Source of the DNA: Albibacterium profundi
GTDB lineage: Bacteria > Bacteroidota > Bacteroidia > Sphingobacteriales > Sphingobacteriaceae
Reading direction: 5' to 3'
DNA: 64,000 nucleotides
NCBI RefSeq assembly: GCF_042159835.1
Contig: NZ_JBBVGT010000002.1
Coordinates: 1,178,001-1,242,000 of the forward strand
The notes under the pieces are model-generated. The model was not told where the DNA came from and did no database searches. It saw only the letters and a list, made by a program, of their open reading frames with translations. The position numbers and the translations under genes were made by a program. This document shows, in pieces, positions 45,346 through 54,389 of the stretch. Positions within the stretch are counted from its first letter, which is position 1; each line of letters opens with the position of its first letter.

Positions 45346-45981
45346 TTAAAACATGTTACCCAGTTCATTTATAAAGTTTCCTAGAACCTGCGGATAAAGA
45401 ATGATCGTAATAGCGACTCCTGTTAATGCTCCGTAAAAATGGGCATCGTGATTAATGCTATCATTAGCTGAGTTTGCCGCCCAAACACAATATGCCAAAT
45501 AGAGTGGCCCAAAAATGACGGCCGGAATTGGTATTGGGATGAAAAAGAGATAGATGGACATACTCGGGTCAAATAATATATAACTAAAAAGTACTGCCGA
45601 AATAGCTCCCGAAGCACCAAGGCTATGATAACCGTAATTGTTTTTATGCTTAAAAATCGTAGTAATGTCGCTCAAAATTAAAGCTAACACATAAATCACA
45701 AGAAACTGGATATGTCCCCAGGAGCTCACGCTCGCTAAAATACGTTCCAAAGGAAATCCGAAAAAGAAAAATGTCAACATATTGAACAACAAATGCATCC
45801 AATCACGATGGATTACACCGCTGGTAATCACCGTATAAAGATTTTTTCCCCTGCTAACACTATAAGGGTGTAACATAAATTTTCCAAATAGTTGAGGGCT
45901 AGAAAAAGTATAGATACTGGTGATTAATGTAAATACGAGTATAAAGCTTGCGACAGGATTATAAAGAATGTATTCTTGCAT
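45346..45981 (-). CDS. Rhomboid-family intramembrane serine protease
   Basis: The 211-residue membrane protein has six predicted helices. The catalytic serine is Ser124 in GASGAISA and the base is His181 in DAHFYGALTG. HRDWMHLLFNMLTFFFFG in the second helix region is the conserved HxxxN-type motif. Substrates are unknown. It is a compact bacterial rhomboid without extra domains, and lies 59 bp after the radical SAM gene's end on the same strand side. Confidence 0.92.
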   Translation of the reverse strand: MQEYILYNPVASFILVFTLITSIYTFSSPQLFGKFMLHPYSVSRGKNLYTVITSGVIHRDWMHLLFNMLTFFFFGFPLERILASVSSWGHIQFLVIYVLALILSDITTIFKHKNNYGYHSLGASGAISAVLFSYILFDPSMSIYLFFIPIPIPAVIFGPLYLAYCVWAANSANDSINHDAHFYGALTGVAITIILYPQVLGNFINELGNMF

Positions 45982-46040
45982 TGTCTGTTCTGATTATTAT
46001 CTGATTTTGAAAGGTAATAAAAATACTTCAATCCGGTATT

Positions 46041-47111
46041 TTAATCGCCGAACAAATTTAATTGCTTTCCTTTTTTGGGTATGAATAAATCGGTTCGAAG
46101 TGGACCAGGTGTCCTGCCTTTCATATAGCGGTCTTTAGCAATCTTGAACAGAGAGTGTATACTTTCGGCCAGATGACCATCGCCTCGCATCCTTCTGCTC
46201 CAATCACTATCATTTAAATGACCTCCATGCGAAGATTGAATGCCATGTAATATTTTTTCAGCGCGATCGGGGAAAGTTTTGTTTACCCAATCTGTGAATA
46301 TATCAGCTATAGCACCATTTAGTCTGACCATGGTAAACGACGCAGAACAGGCGCCTGCATCGGCAGCAGCTTTGATCAATTTTGGCATTTCATCACTATT
46401 TAATCCGGGAATAATTGGTGCGCACATCAACATGACCGGGATTCCTTCTTTGCTGAGCTTTTCAATGACGTTAAGTCGTCCTTTTGCTGTAACTGTACGT
46501 GGTTCCATTTTTTGCCGCAAGCTTTCATTTAATGAATTAATTGTGATAGCAACGCTAATCAGATTTTTTGCCGCTAACTCCTTCAATAAATCGCTGTCGC
46601 GTAGGATAAGATTATTTTTTGTAATAATCGACACTGGGTGTTGATAATCATTGAAAATCTCCAGAAGTGATCTTGTAATTTTAAGCTTTCTTTCTATCGG
46701 CTGATAGCAGTCGGTATTACCTGAAAGGACGATGGTCTTTGCTATATACCCTTTTTTATTTAATGCATCCTCCAAAAGTTGTGCTGCATTGTGTTTTACA
46801 ATGATTTTTCGCTCAAAATCTAATCCCGCGCTGAAACCCCAATATTCGTGTGAGTTTCGTGCATAACAGTAGATACAACCGTGTTCACAGCCCTGATAAG
46901 GATTGATGGACTGACTAAAAGAGAGATCCGGACTATTATTAATACTGATTATTTTTTTTGGGGTTTCCTTGAAGAATTTCGTCGGATTATTTTTAATGAA
47001 CTCTTCATCGAGCCCCTCAACAAATTCTTGTACGTATTTCTTTTCCAAGAATTTGTTATTTGGGTTAATCTGCGATCCGCGACCTTTTATAAATTCAGTA
47101 TGTATACTCAT
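46041..47111 (-). CDS. PA0069/SplB-like radical SAM protein
   Basis: The 356-residue protein has the radical SAM cluster motif CEHGCIYCYAR near residue 76 and a TIM-barrel core. It belongs to the PA0069-type family, distant from spore photoproduct lyase; KMEPRTVTAKGRL and MLMCAPIIPGLN are shared. The reaction is unknown. Its start codon lies inside a long inverted repeat that may control translation. It is the last gene on this strand before lutC upstream. Confidence 0.88.
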   Translation of the reverse strand: MSIHTEFIKGRGSQINPNNKFLEKKYVQEFVEGLDEEFIKNNPTKFFKETPKKIISINNSPDLSFSQSINPYQGCEHGCIYCYARNSHEYWGFSAGLDFERKIIVKHNAAQLLEDALNKKGYIAKTIVLSGNTDCYQPIERKLKITRSLLEIFNDYQHPVSIITKNNLILRDSDLLKELAAKNLISVAITINSLNESLRQKMEPRTVTAKGRLNVIEKLSKEGIPVMLMCAPIIPGLNSDEMPKLIKAAADAGACSASFTMVRLNGAIADIFTDWVNKTFPDRAEKILHGIQSSHGGHLNDSDWSRRMRGDGHLAESIHSLFKIAKDRYMKGRTPGPLRTDLFIPKKGKQLNLFGD

Positions 47112-47156
47112 TCAATAAAAATCCTAAATATTTTAGTATTTTTGTTGAATGAGTAT
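47104..47156. repeat. Near-perfect 25-bp inverted repeat overlapping the radical SAM start codon
   Basis: Arms 47104-47128 and 47132-47156 pair with two mismatches and a 3-base loop. The arm 47104-47128 includes the ATG at 47111. The hairpin starts 6 bases after the lutC stop codon, so it could terminate lutC mRNA or hide the radical SAM start. Confidence 0.75.
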
Positions 47157-47161
47157 TTTTA

Positions 47162-47821
47162 TTAAGCTTCGTGTTTTGTAGCGATAGAGTCGTCGAGAAG
47201 AAATACAAAAAGTTCACGCGGTCCGTGAGCACCCAGAACCAATGTTTTCTCAATATCTGCAGTTCTACTCGGTCCAGTAATTAAATTGACCATAGAGGGT
47301 AACTTGTAATTGTATTTCTCTTTCATAAAGTCTAGGCCATCTTTGATGTCTGGTAAAAGCTGTGATGTATAGGCTATAACGATGTGGATATGCGGGAAGA
47401 TGGCCAATCTCCTTCCCATCGGCGTTCCGTTGCTGATTAGGATGCTCCCGTTTCGTGCTATGAGTGCTTCACAAAAGGTAATACCAGCATCTGCTTTATC
47501 AAAATCGGTATCAGTGCTGTAGTAGGGGAAGTCGTATTGATCCAACAGCTTTTTCAACTGTGGCTCCCAAGCATACATTTTTCGTAAAGTAAACTGGTCT
47601 GCTAGTAGGATCAAGTTCTCCACTAAGTCGAGTTCATCTTCACAGAAAATAAATTTTCCCGATACAGCAGAAAACTGTTTAGCGAATTCAATTTCCAAAG
47701 GTTCTGTAAAAGGAAGATAGAGGGACGTTTCTTCCATATTCAAATACGGATTATCTCTTTTTTGCAATAAAGCAGCCCTAACTTTTTTTAAGATTTTTTC
47801 TTTGGATGTGGATTGCTTCAT
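47162..47821 (-). CDS. lutC: LUD-domain protein (LutC-like)
   Basis: The 219-residue protein is a LUD-domain family member like LutC, part of the iron-sulfur lactate oxidation complex in Bacillus. It has DADAGITFCEALIARNGSIL-type residues in the middle (here KADAGITFCEALIA) and GPSRTADIEKTLVLGAHGPREL near the end. The partners lutA and lutB are not nearby, so a different role is possible. Its start overlaps the ftsH stop by 4 bases, implying translational coupling. Confidence 0.82.
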   Translation of the reverse strand: MKQSTSKEKILKKVRAALLQKRDNPYLNMEETSLYLPFTEPLEIEFAKQFSAVSGKFIFCEDELDLVENLILLADQFTLRKMYAWEPQLKKLLDQYDFPYYSTDTDFDKADAGITFCEALIARNGSILISNGTPMGRRLAIFPHIHIVIAYTSQLLPDIKDGLDFMKEKYNYKLPSMVNLITGPSRTADIEKTLVLGAHGPRELFVFLLDDSIATKHEA

Positions 47822-49932
47822 AGTTTAGTCTCGCTTGCTGTATCGTCCTTTTCTGGCTTATCAAACGTATCGGAATTATCACCTACACCGTCATGGATCA
47901 AGTTCTCTGCAACCGGTTTCTGGTCGGCTTCATCGTTGCCGCTATTTACAAATTCGTCGTAAGCGGTACGTTTATCAAACGGTCGTTTGCCCAAGATTTC
48001 TTCGAGATCCGATTGGAATAAGATTTCTTTATCGAGTAATTTTTCGGCAAGTTTTTCTAAACCTTCTTTATTAGTTTGCAACAACTTCTTAGTCCGGTCG
48101 TAGCATTCAGCAATAAGCATACGAACTTCATCGTCAATCAGTTCCGCAGTTTTTTCAGAATACGGTTTACTAAATTGATTGCCTTCTTGAGCCTCGTTAA
48201 AAGAAACGTTTCCTATCCGGTGGTTCATACCATAGACTGTTACCATAGCATATGCCAGCTTCGTAATACGTTCCAAATCATTCTGAGCGCCCGTTGAAAT
48301 TTTACCAAAAGTCAAGTCTTCTGCTACACGACCACCCATAGTCATACAGATTGAATCAATTAACTGTTCCGTAGTGTATAAGAATTGTTCCTTAGGCAGG
48401 TATTGTGCATATCCTAAAGCAGCTACCCCGCGCGGAACGATCGAAACCTTAACAAGCGGATCAACGTGTTCTAAGAACCAGCCGGCTATGGCATGTCCCG
48501 CTTCATGATAAGCTACAATGCGCTTTTCCTCAGGAGAGATAATTTTATTTTTCTTTTCAAGCCCACCAATTACCCGGTCGATCGCATCTTGGAAATCTTG
48601 CATATCTACAGCTTCTTTGGCCCTTCTAGCTGCAATTAGTGCGGCTTCGTTACAAACGTTGGCGATTTCTGCACCTGCGAAACCGGGCGTTTGAGCCGAT
48701 AATTTTTTGGCATCGACGTCTGAAGCTAGCTTTATTGGTTTTAAGTGTACTTTAAAGATCTGTTCGCGACCTACGAGATCTGGTTTATCAATAGAGATCT
48801 GTCTGTCGAATCGTCCCGGCCGAAGTAGTGCGGCATCCAATACATCTGGGCGGTTCGTAGCTGCCATAATGATAATTCCAGAATCAGTTCCGAAACCATC
48901 CATTTCAACCAAGAGTTGATTTAATGTATTTTCCCGCTCATCATTCCCCCCCATCATACTATTTTTTCCACGTGCGCGACCGATAGCGTCAATCTCATCA
49001 ATAAAAATTATGCAAGGTGCTTTTTCCTTGGCTTGTTTAAATAAGTCCCGAACGCGAGACGCACCAACGCCGACGAACATTTCGACGAAGTCAGAACCTG
49101 AAAGAGAGAAGAACGGAACCTGTGCTTCCCCTGCAACAGCTTTTGCTAACAAAGTTTTACCTGTTCCTGGCGAGCCTACTAATAATGCTCCCTTAGGGAT
49201 TTTACCTCCCAAATTCGTGTATTTTTTTGGATTTCTAAGGAAATCGACAATTTCCATTACCTCCTGCTTGGCTTCTTCCAGCCCCGCTACATCATTGAAT
49301 GTGATGTTAACTTGAGATTCTTTATCAAACAGTTTGGCTTTTGATTTACCGATATTGAAGATCTGTCCACCTGGGCCGCCACCACCGCTGCCCATTCTGC
49401 GCATAAGGTATATCCAAAATGCGATAAGCAACACAAAAGGCAATAAAGTCAATAACCAACCGGTCCATGGACTATTTCGCTCTTCTAACTTAACACTCAC
49501 ACGCTCATTGGCCGGTAAATCAGCTTGTGCTGCATTAAGCTTTCTCTCCAAAGCATCAAAAGAACCCTCTTGAAAGACATATTGTGGGCCTTGTGCGTTG
49601 CTTAGATTAAGCGGACTCTCTTGCGGTTGTACCTCTTTGTACTTGTCTGTTGATAGTTTGTCCTTTTTTATAAATACTTCTACTGCAATTAACTCGTTTT
49701 TTTTGTAAGCAATTAGATGATCTACATCTCCTGGCTTTAACATATGCTCTTCGAAGCGTTGATAAGTTATTTGTTTGGCGGTGTCACCACTGAAAACATA
49801 TTGAAGTACGAAAAACCCTAATAATAGGATCATCCACAGCCACATAATGTTAAACCGAGGCGGTTTAGGCGTTATCTTTTTACTAGGTATTTTCTTATTA
49901 CCTCTTGCCTGGTTTGAAAACTTTTCTTCCAT
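47818..49932 (-). CDS. ftsH: ATP-dependent zinc metalloprotease FtsH
   Basis: The 704-residue membrane protease degrades misfolded and regulatory membrane proteins. It has an N-terminal helix (about 30-46), a periplasmic domain, a second helix (about 158-175), an AAA domain (Walker A GSPGTGKTLLA near 250, IIFIDEIDAIGR) and the protease zinc motif HEAGH near 475. The C-terminal tail is acidic. The long basic N-terminus before the first helix is typical of Bacteroidota. It is in the run rsfS-ftsH-lutC. Confidence 0.97.
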   Translation of the reverse strand: MEEKFSNQARGNKKIPSKKITPKPPRFNIMWLWMILLLGFFVLQYVFSGDTAKQITYQRFEEHMLKPGDVDHLIAYKKNELIAVEVFIKKDKLSTDKYKEVQPQESPLNLSNAQGPQYVFQEGSFDALERKLNAAQADLPANERVSVKLEERNSPWTGWLLTLLPFVLLIAFWIYLMRRMGSGGGGPGGQIFNIGKSKAKLFDKESQVNITFNDVAGLEEAKQEVMEIVDFLRNPKKYTNLGGKIPKGALLVGSPGTGKTLLAKAVAGEAQVPFFSLSGSDFVEMFVGVGASRVRDLFKQAKEKAPCIIFIDEIDAIGRARGKNSMMGGNDERENTLNQLLVEMDGFGTDSGIIIMAATNRPDVLDAALLRPGRFDRQISIDKPDLVGREQIFKVHLKPIKLASDVDAKKLSAQTPGFAGAEIANVCNEAALIAARRAKEAVDMQDFQDAIDRVIGGLEKKNKIISPEEKRIVAYHEAGHAIAGWFLEHVDPLVKVSIVPRGVAALGYAQYLPKEQFLYTTEQLIDSICMTMGGRVAEDLTFGKISTGAQNDLERITKLAYAMVTVYGMNHRIGNVSFNEAQEGNQFSKPYSEKTAELIDDEVRMLIAECYDRTKKLLQTNKEGLEKLAEKLLDKEILFQSDLEEILGKRPFDKRTAYDEFVNSGNDEADQKPVAENLIHDGVGDNSDTFDKPEKDDTASETKL

Positions 49933-49998
49933 TCTTAGTCTTTATATCACAACTTGTTGTTGTTTTTCTTTTTTATCTTAATATGATTATTTATTATT

Positions 49999-50373
49999 TT
50001 ATGCGCTTTGGTAGTTTTCTGTTTTAGCGTCGCCCCATAGATCTTCGATGCCGTAATATGAACGTTTTTCAGTTTTGAAAATATGAACGACGACATCGAC
50101 GTAATCTAATAAGACCCATTCTCCTAACTCATAACCCTCTTTTCTCCATGGGTTTTGCTTTAATGAATTATATATTTCCTTTTCCACGCTGTCTGCTAGG
50201 GCACGTACTTGCGTAGACGAGTCCGCATGAGCGATTACAAAAAAATCAGTTACAGATGCTTGAAGTTTTCTCAGATCAACACGCACAATTTCGTTCCCCT
50301 TCTTCTCTTGGAGGCCATGGACGGCTATCTCCGAAATATAAGTGGATTCATTAGAGTTTTTATTTTTTGTCAT
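49999..50373 (-). CDS. rsfS: Ribosome silencing factor RsfS
   Basis: The 124-residue Iojap-family protein binds ribosomal protein L14 and blocks subunit joining when nutrients are short. VDLRKLQASVTDFFVIAHADSST and the C-terminal EWVLLDYVDVVVHIF are diagnostic. The ATG at 50373 is preferred over 50394. It lies upstream of ftsH (66-bp gap) and divergent from birA. Confidence 0.94.
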   Translation of the reverse strand: MTKNKNSNESTYISEIAVHGLQEKKGNEIVRVDLRKLQASVTDFFVIAHADSSTQVRALADSVEKEIYNSLKQNPWRKEGYELGEWVLLDYVDVVVHIFKTEKRSYYGIEDLWGDAKTENYQSA

Positions 50374-50417
50374 TAAAAATATTAGTTTTGACAATTATTA
50401 ACATATAATAAGTACTC

Positions 50418-51182
50418 TTGCAAAGTAACACTTTTTCAGCATTTTTTTCGGGTCAAAAATTAATTACACTGAATGAGGTTTCATCTACAAATGACTACTT
50501 GAAAGATAGACTGTCAAAATCTGCGCCATTTAAGGAAGGGACTGTAATAATGGCAGTTGACCAGTGGAAGGGGCGAGGTCAACGTGGCAATAAATGGTTA
50601 AGCGAGCCCGGCAAAAATCTTACCTTTAGTCTCCTACTCAAGCCGACATTTTTAAATATAGAAAGGCAATTTGACTTAAATATTGCAATTAGCGTCTCCG
50701 TAATTCAGTGTTTACAGATGCTGCTTGGTAATCGGATATTGATAAAGTGGCCGAATGATATTTATATTGGTGACCAAAAGCTTGGTGGTATGTTGATTGA
50801 GAATACGATTTCTGGTGCGGAATGGAAAGAGTCTGTCGTTGGAATTGGTATTAATGTCAACCAAGATCATTTTGGAGAGTTGACTCGGGCTTGCTCTATA
50901 AAGCAATTATTACAGGAAGAATACATTATAACCGACTTATTGTACGAACTTTGCGGACGGATTGAAGCAAATTATCTTGAGCTGAAAGCAACAGGTATTT
51001 CACAGCTTAAGTCAATTTATATCCAACATCTTTTTGGACATAATCAAGTTCGTGAATATAGTATTGATGGTGTTCGGGTACTGGGAAAAATTATTGACGT
51101 ATCCGGTGAGGGTCACTTGATATTGGACTTTCAAGGGCATCATGCGAGTTTTGACTTTAAAGAAATAGTATTTGTTTTTTAA
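50418..51182 (+). CDS. birA: Biotin--[acetyl-CoA-carboxylase] ligase
   Basis: The 254-residue enzyme attaches biotin to carboxylase carrier protein. It has EVSSTNDYLK, the biotin loop GRGQRGNKW, and KWPNDIYIGDQKLGGMLIE, and lacks the N-terminal DNA-binding domain of E. coli BirA, so it is not a repressor. The start is a TTG at 50418; the residues after it fit the family and no later ATG fits. It is divergent from rsfS and leads into dsbD after 9 bp. Confidence 0.93.
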   Translation: MQSNTFSAFFSGQKLITLNEVSSTNDYLKDRLSKSAPFKEGTVIMAVDQWKGRGQRGNKWLSEPGKNLTFSLLLKPTFLNIERQFDLNIAISVSVIQCLQMLLGNRILIKWPNDIYIGDQKLGGMLIENTISGAEWKESVVGIGINVNQDHFGELTRACSIKQLLQEEYIITDLLYELCGRIEANYLELKATGISQLKSIYIQHLFGHNQVREYSIDGVRVLGKIIDVSGEGHLILDFQGHHASFDFKEIVFVF

Positions 51183-51191
51183 ATTTTGTTT

Positions 51192-53336
51192 ATGAAGAAG
51201 TTTTTAGTATCGCTGGTTTTTAGCTTACTAAGCCTAAGTTCGATTGCACAGATTTATGATCCGGTCGATTGGAAGTTCAGCGTTAGAGATATCGAAGGCA
51301 ATGAGGCGACTTTGGTAATCACGGCTCATATAGAACCAGGTTGGCATGTTTATTCCCAATTTATTGATGAGGGAGGACCGATCCCGACTAGCTTTAGATT
51401 CGATCCTGATGATGGATACGAGCTTAAGGGGACAGTGAGCGAAAGTCCGAAAGCGATCTCGGCTTTTGATCCGAATTTCAATATGCAGATTGCTTGGCAT
51501 AAAACAAGAGTAGATTTTCGCCAGAAAGTTAAACTTAATGAACCAGTGATGACCATTAATGGTACACTTGAGTTCATGACTTGTAATGATACAAACTGTT
51601 TGCCGCCAGAAGAAGTTCCTTTTTCTATTGATATAGATGCTTCTGAATCGTTCGCATCATCGCAGTCTGCTCCCGCTGCTAATAATACCTCCAGCGAAGC
51701 CATTGTTGAAAATAAAGAGATTGCCTTGGATGTTGATGAGAAGAAGCAAGATACATTGGAAAGTCAACTTATAGCTGCCAGTCGGGATTCAATTGCCGAA
51801 GACACCTTGTTGGCAGCAGCCAACTCACGGGATGTAGTTGCACGGGATATGGAGGCGGAAACTACCAAATCCCAAGGTAATGAAGAAAGAAGTCTATGGG
51901 CTATTTTTATTGCTGGTTTAGTGGGGGGATTTGCAGCATTTCTTATGCCTTGTATTTATCCGATGGTACCTTTAACTACTTCCTTTTTTACGAAACAGAG
52001 TGGCAGTCGGTCGAAGGGTATTTGGAACGCAATTGTCTACGGTGTATCTATTATTGTGATCTACGTCGCATTGGGGATGGTTATCACATTGATATTCGGC
52101 GCCTCCGCTTTAAACCAAGCCGCTAGTAGCGCTTGGTTTAATCTCGCCTTTTTCGTCATTATCGTCATTTTCGCCATTTCATTTCTAGGTGCATTTGAAA
52201 TTACGCTACCATCTCGTTTTGTCAATAAGATCGATAACCAGTCGAACCGTGGAGGATTGATTGGTATCTTTTTTATGGCATTTACATTGGCTTTGGTGTC
52301 ATTCTCGTGTACTGGTCCGATAATAGGCTACTTGTTGGTAGAAGCTGTTTCTAAGGGCTCGTTATTAGGTCCTGCTGTTGGTATGTTAGGCTTCTCGGTA
52401 GCACTGGCGATACCATTCATCATCTTTGCGTTATTCCCAGCTTTTTTAAAAGAAATGCCGAAATCTGGTGGGTGGCTGAACACAATTAAAGTTTCTTTAG
52501 GGTTTCTAGAATTAGCTTTAGCCTTTAAATTCCTTTCAAATGTCGATTTAGCTTATCATTGGGGGATCTTAGATCGAGAGATATTTTTAGCTATCTGGAT
52601 TGTCATCTTTGCGATTTTTGGGTTTTATCTAATGGGTAAAATTAGATTATCAGAAGCAGATCAAATTAAAATAATTTCTCTTCCCCGACTATTCGTAGCG
52701 ATGTTGGTATTAACTTTTACGGTCTATATGGTTCCGGGATTATGGGGTGCACCGTTGAAAGGCATTAGTGCGTGGTTGCCTCCACAGCCCACGCAGGATT
52801 TTGATCTGAATAAATTAACCTACGGGGGTTTCAGCTCTGTAGAATCGGGCGGAGAATCGGCCGTAGAAAAGAAATATGCAGATATTTTCCATGCTCCGCA
52901 CGGACTTGAAGCGTTCTACGATTATGAAGAAGGTTTAGCATACGCTAGGAAAGTGGGCAAACCTGCGCTAATTGATTTTACCGGATGGAGTTGTGTAAAC
53001 TGTAGAAAAATGGAAGCGTCTGTTTGGCCAGAACCCGAGGTGCTTAAAAGATTAAAAGAGGATTATGTGCTTATTTCCCTGTATGTTGATGATCGGACGG
53101 AACTCGACGACTATGAAAAATACATTTCGGATTTTAGTGGAAAGAAAATCTCGAGGATTGGTCAAAAATGGAGTGATATGCAAGCTTCGGTATACGGTAC
53201 GAATTCACAACCCTATTACGTTATCGTAGACCATGACGGCAATAAATTGGTTCCTCCGCAGGCTTTTAACTTGGATGTACAAAATTACGTAGATTTTCTT
53301 CAGTCGGGGATCGAAATGTTTAAAAAAAGTAAGTAA
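51192..53336 (+). CDS. dsbD: DsbD-type thiol:disulfide interchange protein
   Basis: The 714-residue protein has a signal peptide (about 1-20) and an N-terminal periplasmic DsbD alpha-like domain (about 20-140) with MTCNDTNCLPP. A low-complexity linker follows (about 150-230), then eight transmembrane helices (about 230-540) with FLMPCIYPMVPL and FSCTGPIIGYLL holding the membrane cysteines. The C-terminal thioredoxin domain has Cys601 and Cys604 (WSCVNCRKM). It carries electrons from the cytoplasm to periplasmic thiol proteins. It is probably cotranscribed with birA. Confidence 0.93.
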   Translation: MKKFLVSLVFSLLSLSSIAQIYDPVDWKFSVRDIEGNEATLVITAHIEPGWHVYSQFIDEGGPIPTSFRFDPDDGYELKGTVSESPKAISAFDPNFNMQIAWHKTRVDFRQKVKLNEPVMTINGTLEFMTCNDTNCLPPEEVPFSIDIDASESFASSQSAPAANNTSSEAIVENKEIALDVDEKKQDTLESQLIAASRDSIAEDTLLAAANSRDVVARDMEAETTKSQGNEERSLWAIFIAGLVGGFAAFLMPCIYPMVPLTTSFFTKQSGSRSKGIWNAIVYGVSIIVIYVALGMVITLIFGASALNQAASSAWFNLAFFVIIVIFAISFLGAFEITLPSRFVNKIDNQSNRGGLIGIFFMAFTLALVSFSCTGPIIGYLLVEAVSKGSLLGPAVGMLGFSVALAIPFIIFALFPAFLKEMPKSGGWLNTIKVSLGFLELALAFKFLSNVDLAYHWGILDREIFLAIWIVIFAIFGFYLMGKIRLSEADQIKIISLPRLFVAMLVLTFTVYMVPGLWGAPLKGISAWLPPQPTQDFDLNKLTYGGFSSVESGGESAVEKKYADIFHAPHGLEAFYDYEEGLAYARKVGKPALIDFTGWSCVNCRKMEASVWPEPEVLKRLKEDYVLISLYVDDRTELDDYEKYISDFSGKKISRIGQKWSDMQASVYGTNSQPYYVIVDHDGNKLVPPQAFNLDVQNYVDFLQSGIEMFKKSK

Positions 53337-53398
53337 AAAATCCGTGTTTATAGTTAAGATTCCTTATTATAGCAGTTATATTAAAACACCAGCAGTAC

Positions 53399-54376
53399 AT
53401 GAATAAAATTAAAAGTATAGGCATTTTAACTTCGGGAGGTGATTCTCCTGGAATGAATGCTGCCATTCGAGCTGTAGTGAGAACAGCGTTATATTATGAT
53501 CTAAATGTATATGGGATAACGCGAGGTTATGATGGATTAGTGAAAGGCGATATTGTTGAAATGGGAGCAAAGTCTGTTGCTAATATTATTCAGCGTGGGG
53601 GGACTATCCTTAAAACCGCTAGAAGTCAAGAGTTTCTTACCGTGGAAGGAAGAGCGAAGGCTCGCGAACAACTTCGTAAACACAATATAGATGCTTTGGT
53701 AGCGATTGGCGGCGATGGGACCTTTACTGGAGCTAAAGTGTTTATGGAAGAGCAGGATATACCGGTTATCGGAATTCCCGGCACAATTGATAATGATTTA
53801 CAAGGAACTGATTTTACTATTGGTTACGATACGGCAATCAATACAGTTGTGGATGCAGTTGATAAAATACGTGATACAGCTGAATCACATGACCGCGTAT
53901 TTATCGTCGAAGTAATGGGTCGAGATTCTGGTTTAATTGCATTGCGTAGCGGCATAGGAATAGGAGCTGAGGCGATCTTGATTCCGGAGGCTAAAATAGA
54001 TTTTACCGATGTGCTCAACCGGATGGATAGCATACGTAAAAATAAGTCTTCAAGGATTATTATTGTTGCTGAAGGGGAGAATGAAGGAGGAGCATTTGAA
54101 ACTGCAGAAAAGGTAAAAGGTCGTTTTCCGCACTATGATGTTAGGGTTTCCATTTTGGGACATATTCAGCGTGGAGGCAAACCTTCTTGTATGGATAGAG
54201 TGCTAGCGAGCCGCTTAGGTGTCGCCGCGGTAGAAGGATTGATTGCTGGCAAATCTGGTGAAATGGCGGGGATTATATGTGGCGATATTGCGTTCACACC
54301 CTTTGATAATGCCATTAAGCATATTCATACCGTGAACCCCAATTTATTGAAAATCGCTGACATTCTTTCTTTATAG
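53399..54376 (+). CDS. pfkA: ATP-dependent 6-phosphofructokinase
   Basis: The 325-residue glycolytic enzyme has GILTSGGDSPGMNAAIR at the start, GGDGTFTGA, the active-site GTIDNDLQGTDFTIGYDTA near residue 125 and ILGHIQRGGKPS near 250. GGDGT after the ATP loop fits an ATP-dependent enzyme. Length is normal for the bacterial type. A 62-bp gap separates it from dsbD. It is convergent with the YihY gene. Confidence 0.96.
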   Translation: MNKIKSIGILTSGGDSPGMNAAIRAVVRTALYYDLNVYGITRGYDGLVKGDIVEMGAKSVANIIQRGGTILKTARSQEFLTVEGRAKAREQLRKHNIDALVAIGGDGTFTGAKVFMEEQDIPVIGIPGTIDNDLQGTDFTIGYDTAINTVVDAVDKIRDTAESHDRVFIVEVMGRDSGLIALRSGIGIGAEAILIPEAKIDFTDVLNRMDSIRKNKSSRIIIVAEGENEGGAFETAEKVKGRFPHYDVRVSILGHIQRGGKPSCMDRVLASRLGVAAVEGLIAGKSGEMAGIICGDIAFTPFDNAIKHIHTVNPNLLKIADILSL

Positions 54377-54389
54377 TGGCTCTACCTGA

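Noticed and set aside
48961..48985. CACGTG core inside ftsH, considered as a second parS
   Set aside because: The flanks (TTTTTC and CGCGAC) do not match the parS consensus. The same holds for the CACGTG at about 8581.
50388..50409. TTGACA and TATAAT upstream of birA, resembling a sigma-70 promoter
   Set aside because: The two hexamers are only 10 bases apart instead of 16-18, and Bacteroidota use a different promoter form.
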